Part shown: piece by piece, positions 33,957 through 43,283 of the stretch
Numbering within the stretch: the stretch's first letter is position 1
How the letters are laid out: each line of letters begins with the position of its first letter
Assembly: GCA_017540825.1 (NCBI GenBank)
Contig: JAFYAH010000027.1
Coordinates: forward strand, 1 to 57,799
Direction of reading: 5' to 3'
Source of the DNA: Candidatus Methanomethylophilaceae archaeon
GTDB lineage: Archaea > Thermoplasmatota > Thermoplasmata > Methanomassiliicoccales > Methanomethylophilaceae
Length of the DNA: 57,799 bases
Position numbers and translations under genes: made by a program
The notes under the pieces: model-generated
Databases searched by the model: none
What the model was told of the DNA's origin: nothing
What the model saw: only the letters and a program-made list of their open reading frames with translations

Positions 33957-35621
33957 ATGAATATCGATCCAAACACGACAAAGTACATGGTGAAGGCTAA
34001 GATCAACGCGGACGGGATCATCGAGAACCCGGACGTCGTAGGGGCCATCTTCGGACAGACCGAGGGCCTTCTCGGCGACGACCTCGACCTCAGGGTCCTC
34101 CAGAAATCCGGGAGGATAGGCAGGATCGAGGTCGAAGTGGTCTCCAAAGGCGGGAAGTCCGAAGGGATAATCTACATGTCCTCCAGCCTCGACCAGGTGG
34201 AGACCGTGATACTCGCTTCGGCGCTCGAGACCGTCGACCGCGTCGGACCCTGCAAGGCTTCCATACACGTCCTAGGCATCGAAGACGTGAGGATCACCAA
34301 GAGGGAGAAGGTCGTAGAGCGCGCCAAAGAGCTCCTCAACGACCTCATCAAGCAGTCCAAAGGCTCCAGCTACGACCTGATGGACAGCGTCAGGCAGAGC
34401 GTCCAGGTCGAGGAGATAACCTCCTACGGCAAGGACAAGTGCCCTGCAGGGCCCAACGTCAAGGACTCGGGGTCCATCATCATCGTCGAGGGCAGGTCCG
34501 ACGTCCTCAACCTCCTCAAGGCGGGCATAAAGAACGCGATCGCCGTCGAAGGCACCAACATCCCCAAGACGGTCCAGGAGCTCTCCAGGGAGAGGGTCGC
34601 CACCGCGTTCGTGGACGGCGACAGGGGCGGGGAGCTCATCCTCAGGGAGCTGTTCCAGGTAGCCGAGATCGACTTCGTCGCCCGCGCGCCCCGCGCCCAC
34701 GAGGTCGAGGAGCTCACCAGCAAGCAGATAATCAAATGCCTCCGCAACAAGGTGCCGGGCGACCAGTACATGGAGATGAACGGGCTCGTCACCGAGGAGG
34801 GGACCCTCGACTACTCCGAGGCTCCCGCAGAGGAGCGCAGAGAGAGGAGGCGCGACCGCGACGAGGACGATGACGACGACAGGCGCGACCGCAGAGAGAG
34901 GAGGCGCGAGGACCGCGAGGAGCGCAGAGAGAGGAGACGCGACCGCGACGAGGACGATGACGACGACAGGCGCGACCGCAGAGAGAGGAGGCGCGAGGAC
35001 CGCGAGGAGCGCAGAGAGAGGAGGCGCGACCGCGACGAGGACGATGACGACGACAGGCGCGACCGCAAGGAGCGCAAGTCCCGCTTCGACAACGACGCGA
35101 TAGAGAAGTTCAGGAAGAAGAAGGACGACTCGCCGAAGGCCCCCGCGATGATCGAGCCTCCCGAGGAGGTCGCGATGATCGAGGCGGGAGAGACCCCTGC
35201 GCTCATCGAGCCCCCGGCAGAGGAGCCCAAGAAGTCGGAGCCTGCGGAAGAGGAGCCCCAGGAGGAGCCCAAGCCCAAGGCCAGGAGGACCCTCCGCGGC
35301 AAGAAGTCCTCCGACAAGGTCCTGACCCCCGAGCAGACCCAGTACCGCGACATGCTCCTGGACCTCGCCACCACCCACAACGCCAAGGTCCTGGGCGAGG
35401 GCAACGAGGTAATCAGGGAGGTCGCCGTGAAGAACCTGGTCAACTCCCTCAAGGAGGACTCCGAGGGAGCGGTCGCCATAGTGTTCGACGGCGTCATATC
35501 GCAGAGGATACTCGACATATCCGCGGAGAAGGGCATAGGCACCGTCATAGGGACCCGCAGAGGGAACGTCTCGAAGATGCCTGCAGAGATCACAATCCTC
35601 ACCAAAGAGGACCTTTACTGA
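33957..35621 (+). CDS. dnaG: Archaeal DnaG-type primase (exosome-associated)
   Basis: The protein has 554 residues. The N-terminal archaeal DnaG domain (MNIDPNTTKYMVKAKINADG) is followed by a TOPRIM domain with IIIVEGRSDVLNLL (Glu in EGRSD, residues ~177-181) and later FVDGDRGGELILREL (DxD). The C-terminal domain resumes after ~430 and ends in KMPAEITILTKEDLY. Archaeal DnaG binds the exosome and can prime DNA. Between them lies an extreme charged insert (residues ~290-375) built from three 29-residue Arg/Glu/Asp repeats, then a Pro/Glu-rich linker. GGAGG is 7 nt upstream. The next gene starts 5 nt after the stop codon. Confidence 0.95.
   Translation: MNIDPNTTKYMVKAKINADGIIENPDVVGAIFGQTEGLLGDDLDLRVLQKSGRIGRIEVEVVSKGGKSEGIIYMSSSLDQVETVILASALETVDRVGPCKASIHVLGIEDVRITKREKVVERAKELLNDLIKQSKGSSYDLMDSVRQSVQVEEITSYGKDKCPAGPNVKDSGSIIIVEGRSDVLNLLKAGIKNAIAVEGTNIPKTVQELSRERVATAFVDGDRGGELILRELFQVAEIDFVARAPRAHEVEELTSKQIIKCLRNKVPGDQYMEMNGLVTEEGTLDYSEAPAEERRERRRDRDEDDDDDRRDRRERRREDREERRERRRDRDEDDDDDRRDRRERRREDREERRERRRDRDEDDDDDRRDRKERKSRFDNDAIEKFRKKKDDSPKAPAMIEPPEEVAMIEAGETPALIEPPAEEPKKSEPAEEEPQEEPKPKARRTLRGKKSSDKVLTPEQTQYRDMLLDLATTHNAKVLGEGNEVIREVAVKNLVNSLKEDSEGAVAIVFDGVISQRILDISAEKGIGTVIGTRRGNVSKMPAEITILTKEDLY
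34830..35068 (+). repeat. Three 87-nt tandem repeats inside dnaG
   Basis: Copies begin at 34830, 34917 and 35004 (period 87 nt, 29 codons), with the last one partial. Each encodes blocks such as EERRERRRDRDEDDDDD plus RRDRRERRRED. The near-identity of the copies at the DNA level points to recent expansion. Confidence 0.9.
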
Positions 35622-35626
35622 GTGAG

Positions 35627-37150
35627 ATGACAGAGAAGAGAGCGGTGGACACCTGGGACGACGTCGCAGGGATGAAATCCACAGAGGAGATACTCCTTCC
35701 TTCCGACCCTCTCGACAGGGTGCTCGGCCAGGAGGAGGCCATTGAGCTAGCCAAGATAGCCGCCCGCCAGCGCAGGCACCTGCTCCTGGTGGGGCCCCCG
35801 GGAACCGGGAAGTCCATGATAGCCCGCGCGCTCTCGATGAACCTCCCTGCCCCCTCCCACGAGATAAGGGTGGTGAAGAACCCCGAGAACGCCGAGAGGC
35901 CCTTCCTCGAGGTCCTGGACAGGAGCGAGGTCGAGAAGGAGGAGGACCTCAAGAGGGAGTCCGTCGGCGTCCTGATGAGGCCGGAGGAGGCCCCAGGAAA
36001 CGTCGCCGAGCATCTGGGATACAAGTGCAAGAGCTGCGGGAAGTACTCGCTTCCTACGGACATCACCTGCCCCCACTGCAGCTCCAGCAAGATGGACGGC
36101 GGGAACAGGAACAACCCGTTCCAGGACATCATGGGCAGCCTCGGAGGGATGCTCGGGGAGTCCATGCCCCAGCTGACCGCCGGAAAGGAGAAGGTCCACA
36201 CCACCCGCACCCGCAACGGAGAAGAGGAGACGGTCATATTCGAGCGCGCGGGCGACAAGATCCGCATGCTCGACCAGAAGGCCCTCGACAAGAGAGGGGA
36301 GCTTGCCCGCACCTCCAACGAGAAGGTCCTCGTAAAGCTGAACAGGAACCCGTTCGTCCTCGCCACCGGAGCCTCGGAGACCGAGCTTCTCGGAGACGTC
36401 AGGCACGACCCGTACGGAGGGCACGACAAGCTCGGGACCCCCGCTTACGAGAGGGTCGTGGCGGGGTCCATCCACGAGGCACACGAAGGGGTGCTCTTCG
36501 TCGACGAGATCTCCCACCTCGGCTCCCTGCAGAGGTTCATACTGACCGCGATGCAGGAGAAGGTGTTCCCGATCATGGGAAGGAACCCCCAGTCCGCAGG
36601 GGCCAGCGTGAAGGTCGAGGACGTTCCCTGCGACTTCATACTGGTCGCGGCGTGCAACATCCAGGACCTGGAGAACATACTTTCCCCGCTGAGGTCCAGG
36701 ATAATAGGGAACGGGTACGAGGTCCTCGTGGACATCGCCATGCCGGACAGCTCCCACAACCGCGCGAAGTACGCCCAGTTCGTCGCCCAGGAGGTCAACC
36801 TGGACGGCCACATCCCGCACGCCACCATCGACGCCGTCGAGCTCATAATAGAGGAGGGCAGGCGCCGCGCGAGGGACGACAACCAGCGCAACTCGCTGAC
36901 CCTGAGGCTGAGGGAGCTCGGAGGGCTGATAAGGTCCGCAGGCGACATAGCCGTCATGGAAGGCGCGGAGTTCATCACCGCGGACCACATACGCAGAGCC
37001 CTGACCAGGTCCCGCCCTGTCGAGGACCAGATCCGCGAGAGGTACGGCTCCTACAGCACAGGGCTGTTCAAGGACGTCTCCTCAGCCCAGAAGGAGCGCT
37101 CCCAATACTATTACCACACCGAGCACGTGGACGACAGCATGTTCTCGTGA
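35627..37150 (+). CDS. LonB-like AAA+ ATPase without protease domain, with zinc-ribbon insert
   Basis: The protein has 507 residues. Walker A is VGPPGTGKS (~55-63), Walker B is VLFVDEISHL (~288-297), and AACNIQDLENILSPLRSRI covers sensor and arginine-finger regions; a lid helical domain follows. This is the archaeal LonB ATPase part. The usual ATPase insert here carries a zinc ribbon (CKSCGKYS…CPHC, ~133-151) instead of membrane helices. The S16 protease domain (Ser-Lys dyad) is absent: the protein stops after the lid with a Tyr-rich tail. It probably works as an unfoldase or remodelling factor. It is co-transcribed with dnaG. Confidence 0.85.
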   Translation: MTEKRAVDTWDDVAGMKSTEEILLPSDPLDRVLGQEEAIELAKIAARQRRHLLLVGPPGTGKSMIARALSMNLPAPSHEIRVVKNPENAERPFLEVLDRSEVEKEEDLKRESVGVLMRPEEAPGNVAEHLGYKCKSCGKYSLPTDITCPHCSSSKMDGGNRNNPFQDIMGSLGGMLGESMPQLTAGKEKVHTTRTRNGEEETVIFERAGDKIRMLDQKALDKRGELARTSNEKVLVKLNRNPFVLATGASETELLGDVRHDPYGGHDKLGTPAYERVVAGSIHEAHEGVLFVDEISHLGSLQRFILTAMQEKVFPIMGRNPQSAGASVKVEDVPCDFILVAACNIQDLENILSPLRSRIIGNGYEVLVDIAMPDSSHNRAKYAQFVAQEVNLDGHIPHATIDAVELIIEEGRRRARDDNQRNSLTLRLRELGGLIRSAGDIAVMEGAEFITADHIRRALTRSRPVEDQIRERYGSYSTGLFKDVSSAQKERSQYYYHTEHVDDSMFS

Positions 37151-37647
37151 CGCCGGAAGGCCCTCCTCCGCTTCTCTCGGGGGAGGGCTCGCCCGGACCT
37201 ACAGCCGGTGACGAACAGGACCATGCGGTACCCGTCGCCCCCGTCGTTGTAGAATCCCGGCAGGAGCTCTGTGACGCGGAACCCGCGCCTCTCGTAGAAA
37301 TCCTTGGCGGAGACGTTGGACGTGCGGACCTCCAGCTGGATGACGCCGAACCCGTCCATGAAGCATCTCCTGCGGAACGCTTCCAGGAGCTGCCCCCCTA
37401 TCCCTTTGCCTCTGCATCCCTCGTCGACGGCGAAGAGGGAGACGGAGGCCCGGCCCCCTTCGAGCCGGGATCCGCAGATGGCCCCAAGGATGTTGCCGAA
37501 CACGTCGGTCGCGACGAGCTGCCCCTGGGGCCACTGCTCCTGGAAGAACATTATGACAGACGGCGGGAAGAAGTCGTCCAGGTTGCTGTTGATCAGCATG
37601 AAGACGCCTTCCAGGTCCCCTTCGCCAGCCTGCCTTATTATGGCCAT
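37111..37647 (-). CDS. GNAT-family N-acetyltransferase
   Basis: The protein has 178 residues. Core GNAT elements are VSLFAVDEGCRGKGIGGQLLEAF (acetyl-CoA loop RGKGIGG, ~95) and the closing NVSAKDFYERRGFRVTELL. The arrangement resembles RimI-type protein N-terminal acetyltransferases, though the substrate is open. The last ~13 codons overlap the end of the convergent LonB-like gene by 40 nt. It starts 5 nt downstream of the stop codon of the minus-strand gene at 39940-37652 and may be co-transcribed with it. Confidence 0.85.
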   Translation of the reverse strand: MAIIRQAGEGDLEGVFMLINSNLDDFFPPSVIMFFQEQWPQGQLVATDVFGNILGAICGSRLEGGRASVSLFAVDEGCRGKGIGGQLLEAFRRRCFMDGFGVIQLEVRTSNVSAKDFYERRGFRVTELLPGFYNDGGDGYRMVLFVTGCRSGRALPREKRRRAFRRHENMLSSTCSVW

Positions 37648-37651
37648 CCGA

Positions 37652-39940
37652 TCACTTCATCATCTTCCTGAGGACCCCGGCAGCCACCGCTATGACGCCT
37701 ATCACGGCCGCGATTATGGCGTACAGGGTCGCTCCCAGCCCCCCTTCCCCGGACGAGGATCCGCCGGAGCCGTCGACCGTGAATCCGACCGAGCCGGTGG
37801 CCGCGTTCCCGGAAGAATCGGACACCGTCAGAGTCAGCCCGTTGCTCCCTGCCTTGGAAGGCGTATAGGTGAACGACGGGGAGGAGGTCGTCTTGGAGTA
37901 TCCGTCGTCGAAAGTCCATCTGTAGGAATACGAGCCGGAAGGCGTCACGCTTGCGTTGAACGTTATCGAATCGCCGAGAGAAATCCTGGAAGCGGAAGCC
38001 TTGACGGAAGCCTTCAGGTCCGATCCTTCGGAGATCACGACGTAGTCCATCGATGCGGACGCGGTCTTCCCGGAGGAGTCCTTGACCGTCACCTTCAGGA
38101 CGTGGGCGCCTATCTTAGGCGTGAAGCTGGCGTAAGGGACCTTCGTGGAGGCGGTCTGGCCGTCTCCGAAGCTCCAGTCGTACGTGTAGCTGCCGGAAGG
38201 CTTGACGGCGACCTCGAAGGTCACCTTGTCACCCAAGACGTAGGTCTTCTGGGTGGTGAGTATGTTCACGGACAGGCCCTCGTATTCGTAGTACCTCTCG
38301 AAGTCCCTCTCGAACGCGCCGGCGAAATAACCGGCGACATCGGAAGAGAACACGACCACGCCGGCCTCCCTGTTGTTGTTGAAGGAGTTGCTGGTCCAGT
38401 TGACTGACGACACTATAGCCACGTCGTCGCATACCAGGCCCTTGTTATGCAGATAGGGGACGTCCATGGCGGCAGCTTTGACTGCGCTACCGGAGTTCAG
38501 CCTGTCCACCAGGATCTTGGCGGAAGCCGCATAGGAGGAGCCGGAGGTGACCATTATCCTGGCGTCCGCGCCGGAAGTGGCCGCGGCATTGAGGGCGTAG
38601 AGGGGAGAGCTCGGCTCCGTGAAGTCGAGGTAAGAGTCCCCGACGTTCTGCTGCTGCACGTAGACGCGATCCTTCGCCTCCCCTATCCAATGCGTCTCGG
38701 TGTCCCAGGAGTTGTCGGGAGAGAGCATTGGGCATACCTTGGCCGAGTACGAGGGGAAGCTTCCTGAAGAGGGCGACCTGTACGATAGCGTGGCCGCCTT
38801 GGCCCCGGCGTAGCTCATCTCGGAGAAGTCCCTGACGTCCCCGTACCTGTCGTCCGCGTCGTTCCTGAACACGGCCTCCATGTAAGAAGCGTACTCCCTG
38901 CTGTCTATCACGGCTCCCCATCCGCGGTTCCCGTAGTCGTCGCTGTAGACCCCGTCGCGGACGGTCCCGTTGAGGTTGTCGGCCGTCCAGTTCTCCGAGG
39001 TCACGATGGTCTTCGAGCCGTCGACGATCGCGTACTTGGCGTGCACGAAGGAGAAGCGCTCCCCGGACTCTCCGCCTATGAGCTTGACCTGTCCCCCGGC
39101 CTCGACCAGCGCCTTCATCCTGGAAGCCATGTCGCTCTGGTCTCCGCCGTTGGGGCTGGCTTCCATCAGGAGGACGACCTCGACCCCCTTCTTGGCCAGA
39201 TTGCACAGGAGGGCGTACATGTTGGCGTTCGTCATCTGATAGATCTCGATGTGGACGGACTTCTTGGCCCCGCTGACGGCGTCGAAGATGGGCACGCCTC
39301 CTGAATCCGGGAACAGGAACGGGGTGACTATGGCGCTGAAGGACAGGCCGGGATCGAACACGTTGGCGGTCCAGCCTGCCTTCTGGATCATCCAGTCGTC
39401 GGCGGAATCGGTGTCTTGGTATCCGGCTCTGACGACGTAGGCGTTGGTGCCGCTGATGGCGATCGGCGATCCCGTCCAGACGGACGAGTCGGATATGGTC
39501 GCGCTCCCGAAGCACAGGGCGTCTATGGTCGCAGAAGACGGGTCCCTCAGGAACAGCTGGTCCCCCTTGTTGGAAAACACGTACTTCTCATCGGCGGAGA
39601 TTCCCCTCTCCCCTATGCGGACCACGTTGTCGCGGTCTGCGAACGGGGTGATAGCGGTGCTATCTGATCTCACTATAGTGATAGATTCTTTAGGACCAAG
39701 CGTCAAAGACGATGTGAAGGCGCATTTCCCTTCCCCGTCGGACAGGGAGTACCCTTTCAGATCCACCTGCTTGGAACTATAGTTCTTCAAGGTCGCCCCC
39801 TCCCAGTCGAAGGGGCTGAACTCGCTGATCCTGACGCCGTCCAAACTTCCTTCGGCATCAGACTCGCTCAGGAGAGGCTGCAATGCCAAAAGCACCATGA
39901 CGGCTATCGCCAGCAGCGACAGTGCTTCCTTGGTGTTCAT
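37652..39940 (-). CDS. Cell-surface phospholipase-D-like protein with lamin-tail and PKD domains (copy 1)
   Basis: The protein has 762 residues. Signal peptide MNTKEALSLLAIAVMVLLAL; a lamin-tail-like beta domain (RISEFSPFDWEGATLKNYS…LKGYSLSDGEG, ~30-150); a PLD-type domain pair with catalytic motifs HAKYAIVDG…TSENWT and HNKGLVCDD…SSVNWT; two PKD domains (YDWSFGDG and YRWTFDDG, ~560-720); then a Gly/Ser linker and a C-terminal membrane helix with RKMMK. The catalytic domain is predicted outside the cell. PLD enzymes cleave phosphodiesters (lipids or DNA); the substrate here is unknown. It lies 47 nt after its paralogue on the same strand. Confidence 0.9.
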   Translation of the reverse strand: MNTKEALSLLAIAVMVLLALQPLLSESDAEGSLDGVRISEFSPFDWEGATLKNYSSKQVDLKGYSLSDGEGKCAFTSSLTLGPKESITIVRSDSTAITPFADRDNVVRIGERGISADEKYVFSNKGDQLFLRDPSSATIDALCFGSATISDSSVWTGSPIAISGTNAYVVRAGYQDTDSADDWMIQKAGWTANVFDPGLSFSAIVTPFLFPDSGGVPIFDAVSGAKKSVHIEIYQMTNANMYALLCNLAKKGVEVVLLMEASPNGGDQSDMASRMKALVEAGGQVKLIGGESGERFSFVHAKYAIVDGSKTIVTSENWTADNLNGTVRDGVYSDDYGNRGWGAVIDSREYASYMEAVFRNDADDRYGDVRDFSEMSYAGAKAATLSYRSPSSGSFPSYSAKVCPMLSPDNSWDTETHWIGEAKDRVYVQQQNVGDSYLDFTEPSSPLYALNAAATSGADARIMVTSGSSYAASAKILVDRLNSGSAVKAAAMDVPYLHNKGLVCDDVAIVSSVNWTSNSFNNNREAGVVVFSSDVAGYFAGAFERDFERYYEYEGLSVNILTTQKTYVLGDKVTFEVAVKPSGSYTYDWSFGDGQTASTKVPYASFTPKIGAHVLKVTVKDSSGKTASASMDYVVISEGSDLKASVKASASRISLGDSITFNASVTPSGSYSYRWTFDDGYSKTTSSPSFTYTPSKAGSNGLTLTVSDSSGNAATGSVGFTVDGSGGSSSGEGGLGATLYAIIAAVIGVIAVAAGVLRKMMK

Positions 39941-39987
39941 GGAGACTGCATTGCTGGAACGGATAAAGACACTTTTCCCCATCCAGC

Positions 39988-41955
39988 TCAGCTCATGCGA
40001 TGCCTGATGCAGTACAATGACGCGAGAGCCAACAAAGCGGCAGCCAGGGCTAGGGCCCACGCCGAGATTCCGAGCTCGCCGACAGGATCTGAACGATAGA
40101 CGGCGTAGTCGGCTGACGCCGTGCGGGAGTTGCCGTCCGCGTCGGTCACCGTCACCGACAGGGAATGCTCGCCTTCTGTGGTCCAGAACGAGATGCGAGG
40201 CACCGTCGTGGTCCTTGACCTGCCGTCGCCCAGGTCCCAGCGGTACACGTACTCCCCCGCAACAGAGGTCAGCGCCGTAGCCAGAGCCTCCTCCCCGACC
40301 CTGTAGATAGAGCCGATCTCCGACATCTCCACCTCGAAGCCGTCGTACAGGTAGTGCCTCCTGTGGTCCCCGAGGAACGCTTCGGCGTAGAAGTCCGACA
40401 CCTCCTCTGACTCTATGGCTATTCCGACCTCCCTATTGCTGGAGAACGAGTTGTCGGTCCAGTTGACCGAAGCCACGATGGCGACGTCGTCGCATACCAG
40501 CCCTTTGTTGTGAACATAGGGGGCTGCCATCGAGGCCGCCTTAATCCCGGTGCTGGCGCACAGCGAGTACGCGTACGTGCCTGCGGACGAGGCCTCCAGA
40601 ACCAGCCTCGTATCCACGCCCCTCGCCGCGGCCTGCGCCATGTTCCACAGGGGAGTCCCCTCGTCTGCGTCCCTGAACGACGACCCTATGCTCTGCTGCT
40701 CCGAATACAGCCTCTCCGCGGACCTGTCCATGTAGTACGCCTCTGCTTCGAAGGAGCCGTCAGGGGACAGGAAAGGCACGATGCTGGCATAAAGAAAGGC
40801 CCCGCTGCCGCCTGACGGAGGGGAGTATCTCATCTCGCCCGCCGGATGCGCGTTTGGGAACTCCTCGGAGAAGCGCCTGACGTCGCCGTATGCCATGCTG
40901 CTGTCGTTCCTGAACACTTCCTCCATGAACGCCGCGTACCTCTCGCTCTCGACCACGGCGCCCCACCCGCGGTTCCCCACGTCGTCCCCGTACGAGCATG
41001 GGCGCTCCTCGCCGTTCATGTTGTCCTTGGTCCAGTTCTCAGTGGTGAGGACGACCTTGCACCCGTCTATTACCGCATACTTGGCATGCATGTACGGGAA
41101 GCGGTCCGAGTCGGTCCCTCCTATCAGCCGGACCTCGCCGCCATGCATCTCCAAGGACCTCATGAGCGGCACGTACGGCGTTATATCGACGCCCAGCGGC
41201 GCGGCCTCCAGCAGGAGCGCCACCTCCACCCCTCTGTCCTCGAGCTCGCACAGGAGGGCGTACACGTTCCTGCTGCTGAGGATGTACATGGAGATGGCCA
41301 CTCTGCTGCTGGCGGACTCTAGCGCCCTGTAGACCGGCGTCCCCCCGCTGTCGGGGAACAGGAACGGGAGCACCTCGGCGTCCATCCTGCTTCCCGGATC
41401 GAAGCGGTGCTCGGTGACCCCCGGACGGCGGAGGGTCCAGTCGTCTGCGGAATCCGTGTCCCCTCCGGTCCTGACCGCGTAGTACCCTTTCTTCACCGCC
41501 ATAGGCGGGCCGGACCAGACGGCCTTGTCGTCGATCGCCTTGCCGCCGTAGCAAACCGCGTCGACGACCTTGCCCCCTTTCATCAGGAAAAGGTCGTCTC
41601 CCGTGTTCCCCAGGATCAGCGAGCCCTTTCCCTTGACGACTCCTTCGTTCCCGACCGTCACGATGCGTATCCTCCCTCCGAAAGACTCGCAGCTCGGATC
41701 GAGGGAGAAGCCGACCTTGCCTCCCGCAGGTATCTTGAACGATTCGGAGAAGGACCAGACCCCTTCGCCGTCGGTCAGATATGAGCCGTTCAGATCGACG
41801 GCGGCGGAGCCTGGATTGGACACGGCGATCGCCTCCCCGTACGGGTCGTACGCGCATATCCTCGGTTCCGAAGACACGTCGTCCGACGCGAACAGGAGCA
41901 CGAGGACGACGAGCAGAGCCAGGGGAATAAATGAAGCCGCCGTCCGCGTGTCCAT
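39988..41955 (-). CDS. Cell-surface phospholipase-D-like protein with lamin-tail and PKD domains (copy 2)
   Basis: The protein has 655 residues with the same plan as copy 1 but a single PKD domain (YRWDLGDGRSRTTTV). Signal peptide (SFIPLALLVVLVLLFA), lamin-tail-like domain (VDLNGSYLTDGEG), two HKD-type motifs (HAKYAVIDG…TTENWT; HNKGLVCDD…ASVNWT), and a C-terminal membrane helix (WALALAAALLALASLYC). Both HxK…D sets are intact, so a dimer-like active site can form within one chain. It is upstream of copy 1 in a probable two-gene operon arising by tandem duplication. Confidence 0.9.
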   Translation of the reverse strand: MDTRTAASFIPLALLVVLVLLFASDDVSSEPRICAYDPYGEAIAVSNPGSAAVDLNGSYLTDGEGVWSFSESFKIPAGGKVGFSLDPSCESFGGRIRIVTVGNEGVVKGKGSLILGNTGDDLFLMKGGKVVDAVCYGGKAIDDKAVWSGPPMAVKKGYYAVRTGGDTDSADDWTLRRPGVTEHRFDPGSRMDAEVLPFLFPDSGGTPVYRALESASSRVAISMYILSSRNVYALLCELEDRGVEVALLLEAAPLGVDITPYVPLMRSLEMHGGEVRLIGGTDSDRFPYMHAKYAVIDGCKVVLTTENWTKDNMNGEERPCSYGDDVGNRGWGAVVESERYAAFMEEVFRNDSSMAYGDVRRFSEEFPNAHPAGEMRYSPPSGGSGAFLYASIVPFLSPDGSFEAEAYYMDRSAERLYSEQQSIGSSFRDADEGTPLWNMAQAAARGVDTRLVLEASSAGTYAYSLCASTGIKAASMAAPYVHNKGLVCDDVAIVASVNWTDNSFSSNREVGIAIESEEVSDFYAEAFLGDHRRHYLYDGFEVEMSEIGSIYRVGEEALATALTSVAGEYVYRWDLGDGRSRTTTVPRISFWTTEGEHSLSVTVTDADGNSRTASADYAVYRSDPVGELGISAWALALAAALLALASLYCIRHRMS

Positions 41956-42020
41956 GCTGAGAAGATTCCGCCTGGGCCCTTATACGGTTCCGGGGCGAGA
42001 TAAGGTTGTTAAAATCCTAC

Positions 42021-42033
42021 TTTTTATATACGG
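42021..42033 (+). promoter_or_regulatory. TATA box of the MFS transporter gene
   Basis: TTTTTATATACGG is centred 26 nt before the ATG at 42053 and predicts a leaderless mRNA. It decides this start against a much longer open frame from 41570. Confidence 0.6.
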
Positions 42034-42052
42034 CGATAAAATCGGCGACTGG

Positions 42053-43240
42053 ATGATCGAAACCAGGCTCGGTCGCCGCCCTCTGATGCTGCTGATCGTC
42101 ATCCTCAGCATGTTCGGCCCCATCTCCACCGACATGTACCTGTCCGGGCTTCCGACGATGATCGCGGACTTCCGGACTTCGGAGTCGGTCATGAACATGT
42201 CGCTGTACCTGTTCATGCTGGTCCTGGCGTTCAGCATACTGGTCCTCGGGCCGATGGGCGACAAGTATGGGAGAAGGAAGGTCCTGGTGACATCCCTTGC
42301 CATCTACGCCGCATCCAACATTGCCAGCTGCTTCACCCAGAACGTGTGGATGTTCATAGCGCTGAGGATGGTCCAGGCGATCGGGGGCGGAGGGGCGCTC
42401 ACTTCCGCGTTCGCCCTGATCAAGGACTGCTTCACCGGAAGCGACAGACGGTCCGTGCTGTCGGTGACGGCGGCGATAGGGATACTGGGCCCCATACTGG
42501 CCCCTGTGGTGGGCACCGCCCTCATCAACGCGGCCGGTTGGCGCGCGACGTTCTGGGCCCCGGCCTCCATATCCCTCTTCTGCCTGGCCCTGAGCTTGAT
42601 GCTGCCGAGGAACCTTCCCGAAGAGCGCTACGAGGGGACCGTCCTGGACTCGCTCTCCAGGCTCGGGACTGTGTCCAAGGACCGCAGCTTCATCCTGTTC
42701 ACGCTCATGATGTGCACGTTCACCGGGTCACAGCTCGCCTACATCTCCGTCTCGTCGTACGTCTACCAGAACGACTTCGGGCTCGGGACCACGGAGTACA
42801 GCCTCGTTCTGGCCTTGTCCTGCATGTTGGGTCTGGTCATGGCCCGCATCGAGCTGCATAGGGATGCTGCGCCGAAGAGCAACGTCGCCTTCGTGGGAGC
42901 CATGGGCGTCCTCAGCCTGGCGATGATGTGCGTCCTGGCCAGCCATCACTGGGCGCTGTTCATGATGTCGATAGTCCCATGCTGCGCCATAACCATAACC
43001 GCGCGCTCGTTCGGGTTCGGCATCCTCATGAGCCAGCACGAAGGGGACAACGGCGCCGTGTCCTCTGTTCTGAACTTCACCACGTTCATGTTCGCCTTCG
43101 TGGGCATGGTCATCGCATCCTCCTTCCCGGCGGACCTGTTCGTCTACGGCGTCGCAGCGATGCTGGCGGTGAGCTGCGGGGTCTTCTTCTCCTGCTGGGC
43201 GCTGCTGCGGACGAGAGGGTACGGTCTGAAGGGGCTGTAA
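42053..43240 (+). CDS. MFS transporter, Bcr/CflA-type drug efflux
   Basis: The protein has 395 residues with about 12 hydrophobic helices. MFS signatures: FGPISTDMYLSGLP in helix 1 (typical of Bcr/CflA), GPMGDKYGRRKVL between helices 2 and 3, RMVQAIGGGGALTSAFALIKD in helix 4, and GPILAPVVGTAL with GWRATFW in helices 5-6. A proton-driven exporter of drugs or metabolites is expected. The middle (after DFGLGTTEYSLVLAL) looks slightly shortened relative to the family. The gene is divergent from the PLD operon. Confidence 0.9.
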   Translation: MIETRLGRRPLMLLIVILSMFGPISTDMYLSGLPTMIADFRTSESVMNMSLYLFMLVLAFSILVLGPMGDKYGRRKVLVTSLAIYAASNIASCFTQNVWMFIALRMVQAIGGGGALTSAFALIKDCFTGSDRRSVLSVTAAIGILGPILAPVVGTALINAAGWRATFWAPASISLFCLALSLMLPRNLPEERYEGTVLDSLSRLGTVSKDRSFILFTLMMCTFTGSQLAYISVSSYVYQNDFGLGTTEYSLVLALSCMLGLVMARIELHRDAAPKSNVAFVGAMGVLSLAMMCVLASHHWALFMMSIVPCCAITITARSFGFGILMSQHEGDNGAVSSVLNFTTFMFAFVGMVIASSFPADLFVYGVAAMLAVSCGVFFSCWALLRTRGYGLKGL

Positions 43241-43283
43241 AAGAGAAAGGGCACGGCAGGCCTCCTACCGTGCCTGAAGGGTT

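Noticed and set aside
34830-35068. CRISPR-like regular repeats
   Set aside because: The repeats are contiguous with no unique spacers, in frame inside dnaG, and code for a charged protein segment. No CRISPR array was seen in the window.
41570-42052. N-terminal extension of the MFS transporter from an upstream ATG
   Set aside because: The extra sequence is antisense to the surface PLD gene, and the TATA box at 42021-42033 places the start at 42053.
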